Shown here: piece after piece, positions 27,605 through 36,278 of the stretch
Layout: every line of letters starts with the position of its first letter
How positions within the stretch are numbered: the stretch's first letter is position 1
DNA from: Thermoflavifilum sp.
GTDB lineage: Bacteria; Bacteroidota; Bacteroidia; Chitinophagales; Chitinophagaceae
Length of the DNA: 64,000 nucleotides
Assembly: GCF_014961315.1 (NCBI RefSeq)
Contig: NZ_CP063141.1
Coordinates: 1,054,001 to 1,118,000 of the forward strand
Reading direction: 5' to 3'
Notes under the pieces: model-generated
Databases searched by the model: none
The model's input: only the letters and a program-made list of their open reading frames with translations
Told to the model about the DNA's origin: nothing
Translations under genes and position numbers: made by a program

Positions 27605-28173
27605 ACAACCAATTCGTGAAAGATTTTGAATTGCTTCCCCAAAAACGCAGCAAGCGAAAGAAAATTTATCGAACAGAAGCGCAGGGACTGCTGGGCAAGA
27701 TGGAGATGCGCATCACCACCATGAAAGAGTTACGGATTGGTGAATATAGTTTCCGCAATGTGCCGGCACTGTTGTTTGACGATATTTCCAACATTACCAA
27801 TTATCCCTTTGCCGGAGGCATCATAGGCAATGAATTGCTGCGCCGGTTTAATATCATATTGAATTATCCGGCAAAAGAAATTTTTCTTGCGCCCAACCAG
27901 CATTTGCGCGACCCATTCGATTACTCTTATACCGGACTTTCCTTTTATTTGCTGGATGGAAAAATTCGCATCACAAACGTGATTCCGGGCTCACCGGCTG
28001 AAAAAGCAGGCTTGAAGCCAGGAGATGTGATTATTGCAATCGGGAATAATTTTAGCGGAAATATTCAGGAATATATCCAGATGTTGAAAAACCCGGGTAC
28101 GCATGTGCGCATCATTCTCATGCGTGACCATGAATTGATGATTAAATATTTACGCATCAAAAGCTTTTTATGA
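27571..28173 (+). CDS. Retropepsin-like protease second lobe plus PDZ domain, 3' part of the same frameshifted gene
   Basis: The frame is open from the poly-T run and starts with the second active-site motif (FDTGAGLCLLL). It continues through the rest of the second lobe (AGGIIGNELLRRFNIILNYPAKEIFLAPN). It ends in a PDZ domain of about 75 residues (IRITNVIPGSPAEKAGLKPGDVIIAIG). The first in-frame alternative start is the TTG at 27601, which would cut off the catalytic Asp, so independent expression as an enzyme is unlikely. Its stop overlaps the ATG of the next, related gene (ATGA), which points to a shared operon. Confidence 0.72.
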   Translation, partial: FDTGAGLCLLLNNQFVKDFELLPQKRSKRKKIYRTEAQGLLGKMEMRITTMKELRIGEYSFRNVPALLFDDISNITNYPFAGGIIGNELLRRFNIILNYPAKEIFLAPNQHLRDPFDYSYTGLSFYLLDGKIRITNVIPGSPAEKAGLKPGDVIIAIGNNFSGNIQEYIQMLKNPGTHVRIILMRDHELMIKYLRIKSFL

Positions 28174-29117
28174 GCCCTTCCCCTCGCAGCTGGATAGCCG
28201 GCATCCTGTGGTTGATTTGCGGATGCCTGCATCCGGCATGGGCGCAGATCCGGCCTGCACCCAAGCCCGTAGCGGTTTTGCCCTTCACCTATGATGGCTT
28301 GCATATTTTCATTAAAGGCATTATTCATCCTTACGACCAGGATACGCTGAATTTTATTTTTGATAGTGGCTGTGAAATGAACATTCTTGACGTTAGCTAT
28401 GCCGCACTCTGGAAACTAACAGCTTCGAAAAAAGCAGGAATCAGTGGACTTGCTGATGGAATGACTTACCTGCCTGTGCTGGATTTGCCAGAATTGCAGC
28501 TGGGAGAAGCACATCTGCAAAGGCCTTCGTTTTACCTAGAAGACCTGAAGGACTTGCGTTCGCCTTTGGGTCGGGTTGACGGTATCCTGGGCTATCCGCT
28601 CATAGCGGCCTATACCGTTATGGTGGATTATGATCATCATCGGCTTGTGCTGTATCGGCCCGGGCCATTTCCCTATAGCAAAAAGGGTCAGGTACTACAG
28701 ATGCGTATGAATTTCTATACGCCGGTGATTCAGGCATCACTGCCATTTGCCAATGGAAATACGCTGAAAAGCCTCTACCATGTAACACTTGGCGGTAATT
28801 ATGGTGTAATGTTTAATTTCCCTTATGTTCGTAAATATCGAGTTGATGAAGCATTCCTGCAGCATACCGGTGAATTACCGGTTAAAGACATGCTGAAGAC
28901 CATCGATTATTTTAATGGCATCTTAAATGCCCTGATCGTGGGTAGGTATCATTTGCGCAATGTGCCCGGGAGCTATTCACCCGATGTGGATGATGGCAAT
29001 CCCGACGTGGAAATTGCAGGCGCCATAGGCAATGAGGTCTGGCGCCAGTTCAACTTAATCTTTAATCTCTCGCAACACGAATTGTACCTGGAACCTAACA
29101 GTCAGTTTGGGCGATAA
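28170..29117 (+). CDS. Retropepsin-like protein, probably lacking one catalytic Asp
   Basis: This 315-residue protein with a signal peptide (cleavage near WAQ, residue 25) is paralogous to the preceding split gene. The first lobe keeps an Asp in FIFDSGCEMNILD (DSG instead of DTG). The equivalent second-lobe position reads LYHVTLGGNYGVMFN, with no Asp. If retropepsin-like activity needs both lobes, this copy may be inactive or a binding protein. It lacks the PDZ domain. The ATGA overlap with the upstream gene suggests translational coupling. Confidence 0.75.
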   Translation: MSPSPRSWIAGILWLICGCLHPAWAQIRPAPKPVAVLPFTYDGLHIFIKGIIHPYDQDTLNFIFDSGCEMNILDVSYAALWKLTASKKAGISGLADGMTYLPVLDLPELQLGEAHLQRPSFYLEDLKDLRSPLGRVDGILGYPLIAAYTVMVDYDHHRLVLYRPGPFPYSKKGQVLQMRMNFYTPVIQASLPFANGNTLKSLYHVTLGGNYGVMFNFPYVRKYRVDEAFLQHTGELPVKDMLKTIDYFNGILNALIVGRYHLRNVPGSYSPDVDDGNPDVEIAGAIGNEVWRQFNLIFNLSQHELYLEPNSQFGR

Positions 29118-29160
29118 GGGCTATGTTTTTAAATTGCAGGTTCACGATAATCGCCATTCC

Positions 29161-30453
29161 ATGATTCAGTTTGAAAGATTCACCCTATCCAATGGACTGA
29201 AAGTGCTTGTACACGAAGACGCACATACAGCACACGCCGTGGTAAATGTATTGTATAATGTGGGTGCCCGCGACGAAGATCCCGATAAAACCGGTTTTGC
29301 ACACCTTTTTGAACACCTGATGTTCGGTGGTTCCAGGCATATCCCCAATTATGATGAAGAAGTGCAAAGAGCGGGGGGAGAAAATAATGCTTTTACGTCG
29401 AATGATATCACGGATTATTACATTAAACTTCCTGCCGCAAACATTGAAACGGCACTGTGGCTGGAGAGCGACCGGATGCTGGAATTAAATTTTAATGAGA
29501 AAAGCCTGGATGTACAGCGGAAAGTGGTTTGTGAAGAATTTAAAGAGCATTATCTGAACAAACCTTATGGGGATGTCTGGCAAATCATCCGGGAAATGGC
29601 CTATCGGGTACACCCGTATCGGTGGATGACCATCGGCAAGGAGCTTTCCCATATTGAACAGGCGCGGCTTGAAGATGTGAAGGCCTTTTTTTACCGTCAT
29701 TACAGGCCCAATCAGGCCATTCTTGTCATAGCCGGTGGTGTCAGAACGCAGGAGGTTCAACCGCTTGTTGAAAAATGGTTCGGGGATATTCCCGCAGGAG
29801 AGCCCTATCATCGTCAATTGCCCCGGGAGCCCATTCAGCAGCAAAAGCGTATGCAAACCGTATATCGAGACGTGCCTGCAGATGCCCTTTACATGGCCTT
29901 TCCCATGTGTGGACGGACTGACCCGGCATATTACGCTACTGAACTGCTGGCCCAGATGCTGGGCGATGGAGAATCGTCCAGATTGCATCAGCAACTGGTG
30001 AAACAAAAACAATATTTCAGCCATATTCATGCTTATGTTCTGGAAAGTGCCGATCCCGGGCTACTGGCTATTGAAGGAAAATTATTACCAGGCATTGCTG
30101 CAGAGCAGGCCGAGGAAGCCATCTGGAAAATCATTGAAGAGATTCAAGTAAATGGTATTCCCGAACAGGAATTGCAAAAGGCAAAAAATCGCCTCGAAAG
30201 TTTATTTGCCTTTGAAGAAAACAGCCTGATGGCCAGAGCTATCAATCTGGCTTACTTTGAGTGGCTGGGAAATGCAGCATGGATTAACGAAGAAATGCAA
30301 CGTTTTGAAAAAGTAAACAGCGATGCCGTGCAACAGATCGCCACAACTGTTTTACAGCAACAAAGAGCAAATGTGTTGTATTATCTCAGTCGGGCGCTGC
30401 ATAAATCCCCTACCGGTACCTCAGCCGAGATCTCTGTAGCAGCCCGATCCTGA
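29161..30453 (+). CDS. M16 family zinc metallopeptidase (catalytic subunit)
   Basis: This 430-residue insulinase/processing-peptidase-type protein has the inverted zinc motif HLFEH at residues 48-52 and a downstream Glu in VVCEEFKEHY. It probably degrades peptides or processes exported proteins. No signal peptide is visible with the chosen ATG at 29161. A longer frame from 29107 would overlap the previous gene and adds no domain. The next gene, 6 bases downstream, encodes the non-catalytic partner, as in heterodimeric M16B peptidases. Confidence 0.9.
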   Translation: MIQFERFTLSNGLKVLVHEDAHTAHAVVNVLYNVGARDEDPDKTGFAHLFEHLMFGGSRHIPNYDEEVQRAGGENNAFTSNDITDYYIKLPAANIETALWLESDRMLELNFNEKSLDVQRKVVCEEFKEHYLNKPYGDVWQIIREMAYRVHPYRWMTIGKELSHIEQARLEDVKAFFYRHYRPNQAILVIAGGVRTQEVQPLVEKWFGDIPAGEPYHRQLPREPIQQQKRMQTVYRDVPADALYMAFPMCGRTDPAYYATELLAQMLGDGESSRLHQQLVKQKQYFSHIHAYVLESADPGLLAIEGKLLPGIAAEQAEEAIWKIIEEIQVNGIPEQELQKAKNRLESLFAFEENSLMARAINLAYFEWLGNAAWINEEMQRFEKVNSDAVQQIATTVLQQQRANVLYYLSRALHKSPTGTSAEISVAARS

Positions 30454-30459
30454 AATGCA

Positions 30460-31788
30460 ATGATTATTCAATTTCAAAAACCGAAACCGATGTCTGCAAC
30501 CATAACAGTCAATCGCGCCCATCGTCCCTCACTTACGCCGCCCATGGCTCTGGATGTCAGCCTGAAACCCTATACATGCATCAAACTGGATAACGGCGTG
30601 CCAGTATATTTCATGCACGCAGACCATTACGAAACCATTTTTCTGGATATTGTATTTCCTGCAGGTGAGATTTATGCTTCACAGGTATTAGAAGCCTCAG
30701 CAACCAATGCCCTCATGAAAAGCGGCACTTCCCGGCATTCGGCCCGGGAAATTGATGAAACTATCGAGTTTTATGGCGCTTATCTGGATGCCTACACAGA
30801 ATCGCAGGTGGCCGGTTATGGCATATACATGCTGAGCAAGCATTTGCCCGCCTTACTTCCTGTTTTATTTGAAATCCTCACCGATCCTCTTTTTCCGGAT
30901 GAAGAAATCCGGTTGTATCAACAAACCAAAAAACAGCAATTACGCATCAACCTGAAAAAATCAGATGTGGTAGCCGACAGGTTGATGGATGAAATGCTAT
31001 ATGGAAGCACCCATCCTTACGGCCGTTCAGAGCAGGAATCGGATTACGATGCGCTGCATCGGGATATGTTAAAAGCCTTTCATCGTCGGCATTATGTTTT
31101 ACCTGCAGCAAAGATTTTTTTAGCCGGGAAAATTGAAGATCGATTTCTTGACTTATTGAATCAATATTTCGGCCATCCTGCCGATCAGTCGTTTTCCTTA
31201 CAGGCTACGGTTCCGCCGCCCGCTTCGGCAGCTAATCATCAGTTGAAGCATATTATCGATGAAAAGGCCCTGCAGGCTGCCGTGCGGGTTGCGCGTGTGT
31301 TGCCAGGATATGGAAGTGCTGATTACAATCTGCTGAGCCTGTTGAATGTAGTGCTCGGCGGCTATTTTGGCTCTCGCCTGATGAGCAATATTCGAGAGGA
31401 GAAGGGTTATACCTATGGCATTCATTCGATCGTCTATCCATATGATGCGCAATATGCTTCCTGGTTGATTACCGCCGAGGTGGGTCGGGAAGTAGCACAG
31501 GCAACCATTCAGGAAATATACCATGAATGCCATCGACTCATGGAGGAGCCCATTCCGGAAGAAGAACTAATGATGGTTAAAAATTATTTGATTGGCACAC
31601 TTCTGGGACGGCTCGACGGGCCTGTTCAACAGATCAAAAAATGGCGGAGCCTGATCCTGAGGTCGCAGGACGAAGCGGATTATGCTCGACAGATCCACAC
31701 ATTCAAGACGGCTACCGGTGAGCAATTGCTTGATGTCGCCCGGCGATATTTGCGTCCCGAATGGTTTTATGAAGTGGTGGTGTTTTAA
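30460..31788 (+). CDS. M16 family peptidase-like protein (non-catalytic partner)
   Basis: This 442-residue M16-fold protein lacks the HxxEH zinc motif at the expected place, where it reads ASATNALMKSGT. It keeps the C-terminal substrate-binding signature REEKGYTYGIHS. This is the usual asymmetry of M16B heterodimers, in which one subunit carries zinc and the other supplies an Arg/Tyr pair. It starts 6 bases after the catalytic subunit. An alternative ATG lies at 30490. Confidence 0.88.
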   Translation: MIIQFQKPKPMSATITVNRAHRPSLTPPMALDVSLKPYTCIKLDNGVPVYFMHADHYETIFLDIVFPAGEIYASQVLEASATNALMKSGTSRHSAREIDETIEFYGAYLDAYTESQVAGYGIYMLSKHLPALLPVLFEILTDPLFPDEEIRLYQQTKKQQLRINLKKSDVVADRLMDEMLYGSTHPYGRSEQESDYDALHRDMLKAFHRRHYVLPAAKIFLAGKIEDRFLDLLNQYFGHPADQSFSLQATVPPPASAANHQLKHIIDEKALQAAVRVARVLPGYGSADYNLLSLLNVVLGGYFGSRLMSNIREEKGYTYGIHSIVYPYDAQYASWLITAEVGREVAQATIQEIYHECHRLMEEPIPEEELMMVKNYLIGTLLGRLDGPVQQIKKWRSLILRSQDEADYARQIHTFKTATGEQLLDVARRYLRPEWFYEVVVF

Positions 31789-31885
31789 ATCCTGGATGGG
31801 TTTAATCGATTAGCAACTGGATTAGGAATGGGAGATAAACATTATCCCGTATTTTATTATATTGCTGAACTAAAAATAAAATCCG

Positions 31886-32239
31886 GTGCGATTTATTGCC
31901 CGCATACTGGTTTCAGGTCTGGCTGTGTTAATCACTTCCTATCTATTACCCGGCGTACATCTGGATAATTTTATCACTGCCGTGCTGGTAGCGCTGGTGC
32001 TGGCGGTTTTAAATGCGTTTGTGAAACCCCTGTTGATCATTCTCACCCTACCCATTACGGTATTTACACTGGGACTGTTTTTGCTGGTGATCAATGCTTT
32101 TTTGATTTTACTGGCCAGCCATCTGGTGAATGGATTTCAGGTAGATGGCTTCTGGTGGGCCCTATTGTTCAGTATCATTCTTTCCCTGATTTCGTCATTT
32201 TTCGAAAGCCAGCGCCGGCAGGCAGAAGGAGAGGTGTAA
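31886..32239 (+). CDS. YvlD/DUF-type 'phage holin family' membrane protein
   Basis: This 117-residue protein has four predicted membrane segments, matching the PF04020-like four-helix family (YvlD), and starts at a GTG codon. The pattern LVALVLAVLNAFVKPLLIILTLPITVFTLGLFLLVINAFLILLA is typical. The family is widespread in chromosomes and not phage-derived in most cases. Its role is unknown but may relate to envelope stress. It lies 16 bases before the E1 gene. Confidence 0.82.
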   Translation: MRFIARILVSGLAVLITSYLLPGVHLDNFITAVLVALVLAVLNAFVKPLLIILTLPITVFTLGLFLLVINAFLILLASHLVNGFQVDGFWWALLFSIILSLISSFFESQRRQAEGEV

Positions 32240-32255
32240 ACAAAACGATTGGCAG

Positions 32256-34232
32256 ATGTACTTTGACCGAAAACAATTATCCGATCAAACGCTGATAAAT
32301 TTGTTTAAACAGCTGCTCTGGCCGCGGATGATTGAGGAAAAAATGCTGATCTTGCTCAGGCAGAATAAAATCAGCAAATGGTTTTCCGGTATCGGGCAGG
32401 AGGCCATCGCCGTGGGAGCCACGTTTGCTATGGATAATGATGAGTGGATTCTTCCGCTGCATCGCAATCTCGGGGTATTTACCACTCGCGGCATGCCGCT
32501 GCATCGACTATTTGCACAATGGAAGGGCCTTCCGCAGGGATACAGCAAAGGGCGTGAACGCTCATTTCATTTTGGAAGTACTGCCCATCACATCTTCGGC
32601 ATGATTTCACATCTGGGAACGCAGCTTTCCGTGGCCGATGGCATAGCGCTGGCCCAGAAGCTCAGCCAGTCTCAAAAAGCCACGCTGGTTTTCACCGGAG
32701 AGGGCGGTACCAGTGAAGGAGAGTTTCATGAAGCCCTGAATGTGGCCAGCGTATGGGATTTGCCGGTGATATTCTTGATTGAAAATAATGGCTACGCCAT
32801 TTCAACTCCCGTAGCGCAACAATATCGCTGCTCACGCCTTGCAGAAAGGGCGGTTGGCTACGGCATGCAGGGTTTTACCATTGACGGCAATAATGTGCTG
32901 GAGGTATATCATGCTGTTCAGGAAGCACGACATTACTGTATTTCAGAAAATAAGCCGGTCTTGATTGAATGCATAACCTTTCGGATGCGAGGACATGAAG
33001 AGGCCAGTGGAACCCGCTATGTACCTCCTGAGCTGATCGAGGCCTGGAAAAAACGGGATCCCGTAGAGCAGTTTGCCCATTACCTGGTGCAGGAAAATGT
33101 TTTACATCAGCACGAGATTCAGGCTATTGAGCAAGAATTTCAACAACAGATTGAAGCAGAGCTCCGACTCGCAGCATCCTACCATTTCCCCGAAGTCGAT
33201 ATTTCATCAGAATTAAAAGATGTGTATGCCCCCACGCCAGCCCTGCCTTTAGCAGTAAGCGGAAAGAGTTCGGAAAAAAAATTTATCGATGCTATTCGCG
33301 AAGCCCTGGAGCTGGCTATGGTAGAGCATCCCGAATTGATTTTGATGGGCCAGGACATAGCTGAATATGGTGGTGTGTTTAAGGCAACCGAGGGTTTGTA
33401 TGCGCGATTTGGAAAAGAGCGTGTGCGCAATACGCCGCTCTGTGAAAGCGCCATTGTAGGTGTAGCTATGGGTCTGAGTGTGCTTCATTTTAAGGCCGTG
33501 GTGGAGATGCAATATGCCGATTTTGTATCCTGTGCTTTTCATCAGATTGTGAATAACCTGGCCAAGATTCACTATCGATGGGGCCAATCTGCCGATGTGG
33601 TTATCCGCATGCCCACGGGAGCTGGCCTGAGTGGTGGCCCCTTTCATTCTCAAAGCAATGAAGCCTGGTTTTTTCATGTACCTGGATTGAAGATTGTTTA
33701 TCCTTCCACGCCGGAAGATGCGAAGGGATTGCTGATTGCCGCTATTGAAGATCCGAATCCCGTATTATTTTTTGAACATAAGGCGTTATATCGAAGCGTT
33801 TCGGGATGGGTACCCGAAGGCTATTATGCCATTCCAATCGGGGAAGCTCGGGTGATAGCCGAGGGGCGTGATTGTACCATCATCGCTTATGGTGCAGCCG
33901 TCCACTGGGCGCTGGAATATGCCGCTGCACATCCAGAAGTGGATCTGGAAATCATTGACCTGCGGAGCCTGTTGCCGCTGGACATGGCAACGATCGAACG
34001 TTCAGTAAAAAAAACAGGTAAAGTGCTTGTTTTCCATGAAGACACGCTGACTGGAGGGATTGGTGCAGAAATCGCTGCGCTCATAGGAGAACATTGCTTT
34101 TCTTATCTGGACGCACCCGTGTTGCGTTGCGCCAGTTTAGATACTCCAGTGCCTTTTGCTGCACCCCTTGAATCTCAGTTTCTTGCCAGATCGCGCTTCG
34201 CATCCACACTTCAGAAGCTGCTCACCTATTAG
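32256..34232 (+). CDS. 2-oxoacid dehydrogenase E1 component, fused alpha and beta subunits
   Basis: This 658-residue thiamine-diphosphate enzyme is a fusion. The alpha part (about 1-320) has the cofactor site GEGGTSEGEFHEALNVASVWDLPVIFLIENN. The beta part (about 340-658) has LILMGQDIAEYGGVFKATEGL, RMPTGAGLSGGPFHSQS and the C-terminal transketolase-like domain. It decarboxylates a 2-oxoacid, most likely a branched-chain one or pyruvate, and transfers the acyl group to a lipoyl E2. E2 and E3 genes are not in the window. The fused arrangement is common in Bacteroidota. Confidence 0.92.
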   Translation: MYFDRKQLSDQTLINLFKQLLWPRMIEEKMLILLRQNKISKWFSGIGQEAIAVGATFAMDNDEWILPLHRNLGVFTTRGMPLHRLFAQWKGLPQGYSKGRERSFHFGSTAHHIFGMISHLGTQLSVADGIALAQKLSQSQKATLVFTGEGGTSEGEFHEALNVASVWDLPVIFLIENNGYAISTPVAQQYRCSRLAERAVGYGMQGFTIDGNNVLEVYHAVQEARHYCISENKPVLIECITFRMRGHEEASGTRYVPPELIEAWKKRDPVEQFAHYLVQENVLHQHEIQAIEQEFQQQIEAELRLAASYHFPEVDISSELKDVYAPTPALPLAVSGKSSEKKFIDAIREALELAMVEHPELILMGQDIAEYGGVFKATEGLYARFGKERVRNTPLCESAIVGVAMGLSVLHFKAVVEMQYADFVSCAFHQIVNNLAKIHYRWGQSADVVIRMPTGAGLSGGPFHSQSNEAWFFHVPGLKIVYPSTPEDAKGLLIAAIEDPNPVLFFEHKALYRSVSGWVPEGYYAIPIGEARVIAEGRDCTIIAYGAAVHWALEYAAAHPEVDLEIIDLRSLLPLDMATIERSVKKTGKVLVFHEDTLTGGIGAEIAALIGEHCFSYLDAPVLRCASLDTPVPFAAPLESQFLARSRFASTLQKLLTY

Positions 34233-34579
34233 CCAGATACATTTTCTTCATCTTCTTTCTCCATACCCCTCATTCGGAAATAAATTTTGTTTTCAAATAA
34301 ACACATTATTAAAAATTAAATCTAAATTATTTTTGACTATTTTAGTTTTTATTTGAAAACAAACAGTTTTAATGATATTCATAAATTTATTTTGTCGATA
34401 TCGTTAAATTTAATTTTATTCAAAATAATATATCGAAAATAATATATAATTAGATTTTTTTCACAAAATAATTTAAAAATTTAGAATTTATTTGTTAAAA
34501 AATATTTATCTTTGAAACAAAAATAAAAGATTAGCAAAAATTATATGTTTTTATTATTAAAAATTTTAAACTAAAAATT
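34233..34579. promoter_or_regulatory. AT-rich leader region of amt with a long inverted repeat
   Basis: This 347-base gap is far more AT-rich than its surroundings and contains no credible gene. It holds a perfect 16-base inverted repeat: TTTGTTTTCAAATAAA at 34286-34301 and TTTATTTGAAAACAAA at 34348-34363, 46 bases apart. A -7-like TATCTTTG lies at 34507-34514, 65 bases before the amt ATG, without a clear -33 partner. It likely carries the promoter and control sites of the ammonium transporter gene. Confidence 0.5.
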
Positions 34580-36178
34580 ATGGAAAGCTGGACTTCTTCT
34601 CGATCAACTCAATTGCTTTGGGCCAAAAGGATCTTGCACGGGCGTTTCAGTCCCTCGGCAAAGAAATGGATGATGACCTTATTGCTGGTACTCTGGGTAA
34701 GCCTCCCTTTATGGGCACAGCTGGCTCATCCGGATCCTTCGGGTGCAGCTACGGGCACGGCCCATGATGTGCCGGCCGCCACACCCGGCAAGCCTACCTT
34801 TCAGGAAATTGCCGATGCGGTAGGGCACAATCGGATTGCCATCAACATCGTATGGACATTAATCACGGGTTTTCTGGTGATGTTCATGCAGGCGGGATTT
34901 GCCATGGTGGAGACTGGTTTTACGCAGGCTAAAAACGTAGCCCATACAATGGCAATGAATTTTATGATTTATGGCATCGGGATGCTGGGATTCTGGATTT
35001 GTGGTTTTGCCTTCATGTTTGGGGGTATCGGCTCGGTTGCTTCGTTGGGTGGTACAGCGGGATTGACTCATGAAATATCGGTGCACCTGTTCGGAAAAGA
35101 TTTCGGCATCATCGGGAATGCAGGCTATTTTCTCAACAGCAGCGTGTATGATGTGGGTGTGTTTACCCTGTTTCTGTTCCAGATGGTGTTTATGGACACC
35201 ACGGCCACCATTCCAACCGGAGCCATGGCCGAACGGTGGCGTTTTAAATCATTTGTGATTTATGGTTTTTTCATTTCCATGATTGTGTATCCACTTTTTG
35301 GAAACTGGGTATGGGGTGGAGGATGGTTGTCGCAGCTGGGTGTCAACTTCGGCCTGGGGCATGGACATGTAGATTTTGCTGGGTCTTCGGTGGTGCATGA
35401 AGTGGGAGGAGCTGCAGCGCTGGCGGGAGCCCTGGTTATTGGTCCGCGTCTGGGTAAATATACGCGTGATGGGAAGGTCAATACCATACCCGGACACAAT
35501 ATTCCCATGGCCATCATCGGCACGTTTATCCTGGCTTTTGGGTGGTTCGGCTTTAACCCGGGTTCCACCCTGGCAGGCACCGACTTGCGGATTTCTATAA
35601 TTGCCGTGAATACCATGCTGGCCAGCGCGGCAGGAGCTTTCCTGGCTATGCTCTATACATGGAATACCTCCGGTAAGCCCGATCCCGGAATGATGGCCAA
35701 TGGCATGCTGGCCGGACTGGTAGCTATTACCGCACCCTGTGCTTTTGTGAATGCAACATCGGCTGTCATCATCGGTGCTATTGCCGGCGTGCTGGTGGTG
35801 GCTGTAGCCAATTTCGTCGATAGTAAGCTGAAAATTGACGATCCGGTGGGCGCCTTTGCCGTGCATGGAGCCAATGGAATGTGGGGCGTGCTGGCGCTGG
35901 GCTTGTTTGCCGATGGAAAATATGGAGATGGCTGGAATGGAGTTCCCGGCACGGTGCGTGGTTTGTTTTATGGAGATGCCGGTCAATTCCTGGCCGAACT
36001 GATTGGAGCGGTTACCTGCTTTGTGTTTGTATTCAGTGTCATGTATGTCTTCTTTAAAGTACTGGATAAAATTGTGCCCTTGCGGGTAAGTGAAGCGGTT
36101 GAAGAAAAAGGCCTGGATATGCCGGAAATGGGCGTTAAAGGGTATGTGGGCGACCAGGTAGAGATTCCGGTGTTTTAA
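34580..36178 (+). CDS. amt: Ammonium transporter Amt
   Basis: This 532-residue Amt/MEP/Rh transporter has a cleavable signal-like N-terminus (to about residue 46) and about eleven membrane segments. Family blocks include FMQAGFAMVETGFTQAKNV, VFMDTTATIPTGAMAERW, HEVGGAAALAGALVIGPRLG and HGANGMWGVLALGLF, with the pore His residues expected in the latter two. No adjacent PII gene (glnB/glnK) is present, unlike in many bacteria. It is followed after 100 bases by nhaA and then an outer-membrane porin. Confidence 0.95.
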   Translation: MESWTSSRSTQLLWAKRILHGRFSPSAKKWMMTLLLVLWVSLPLWAQLAHPDPSGAATGTAHDVPAATPGKPTFQEIADAVGHNRIAINIVWTLITGFLVMFMQAGFAMVETGFTQAKNVAHTMAMNFMIYGIGMLGFWICGFAFMFGGIGSVASLGGTAGLTHEISVHLFGKDFGIIGNAGYFLNSSVYDVGVFTLFLFQMVFMDTTATIPTGAMAERWRFKSFVIYGFFISMIVYPLFGNWVWGGGWLSQLGVNFGLGHGHVDFAGSSVVHEVGGAAALAGALVIGPRLGKYTRDGKVNTIPGHNIPMAIIGTFILAFGWFGFNPGSTLAGTDLRISIIAVNTMLASAAGAFLAMLYTWNTSGKPDPGMMANGMLAGLVAITAPCAFVNATSAVIIGAIAGVLVVAVANFVDSKLKIDDPVGAFAVHGANGMWGVLALGLFADGKYGDGWNGVPGTVRGLFYGDAGQFLAELIGAVTCFVFVFSVMYVFFKVLDKIVPLRVSEAVEEKGLDMPEMGVKGYVGDQVEIPVF

Positions 36179-36278
36179 TCCGGCAATCCAATCGCCTGAT
36201 GGACGAGAAAAGCCGTATGTCACACTTTTTAATCAAGCCTGCTTATGTTTTATGGTATGACTGTTCAAATCTCAAATC

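Noticed and set aside
31826-31860. Weak terminator-like stem GGGAGATAA...TTATCCC after the M16 pair
   Set aside because: The stem has a two-base bulge and no clean T-run, so it is too weak to report as a terminator.
35249-36223. A 324-codon open frame antisense to amt
   Set aside because: It mirrors a strongly coding transporter gene, is rich in His and Gly from reverse-complemented membrane codons and shows no family motif.
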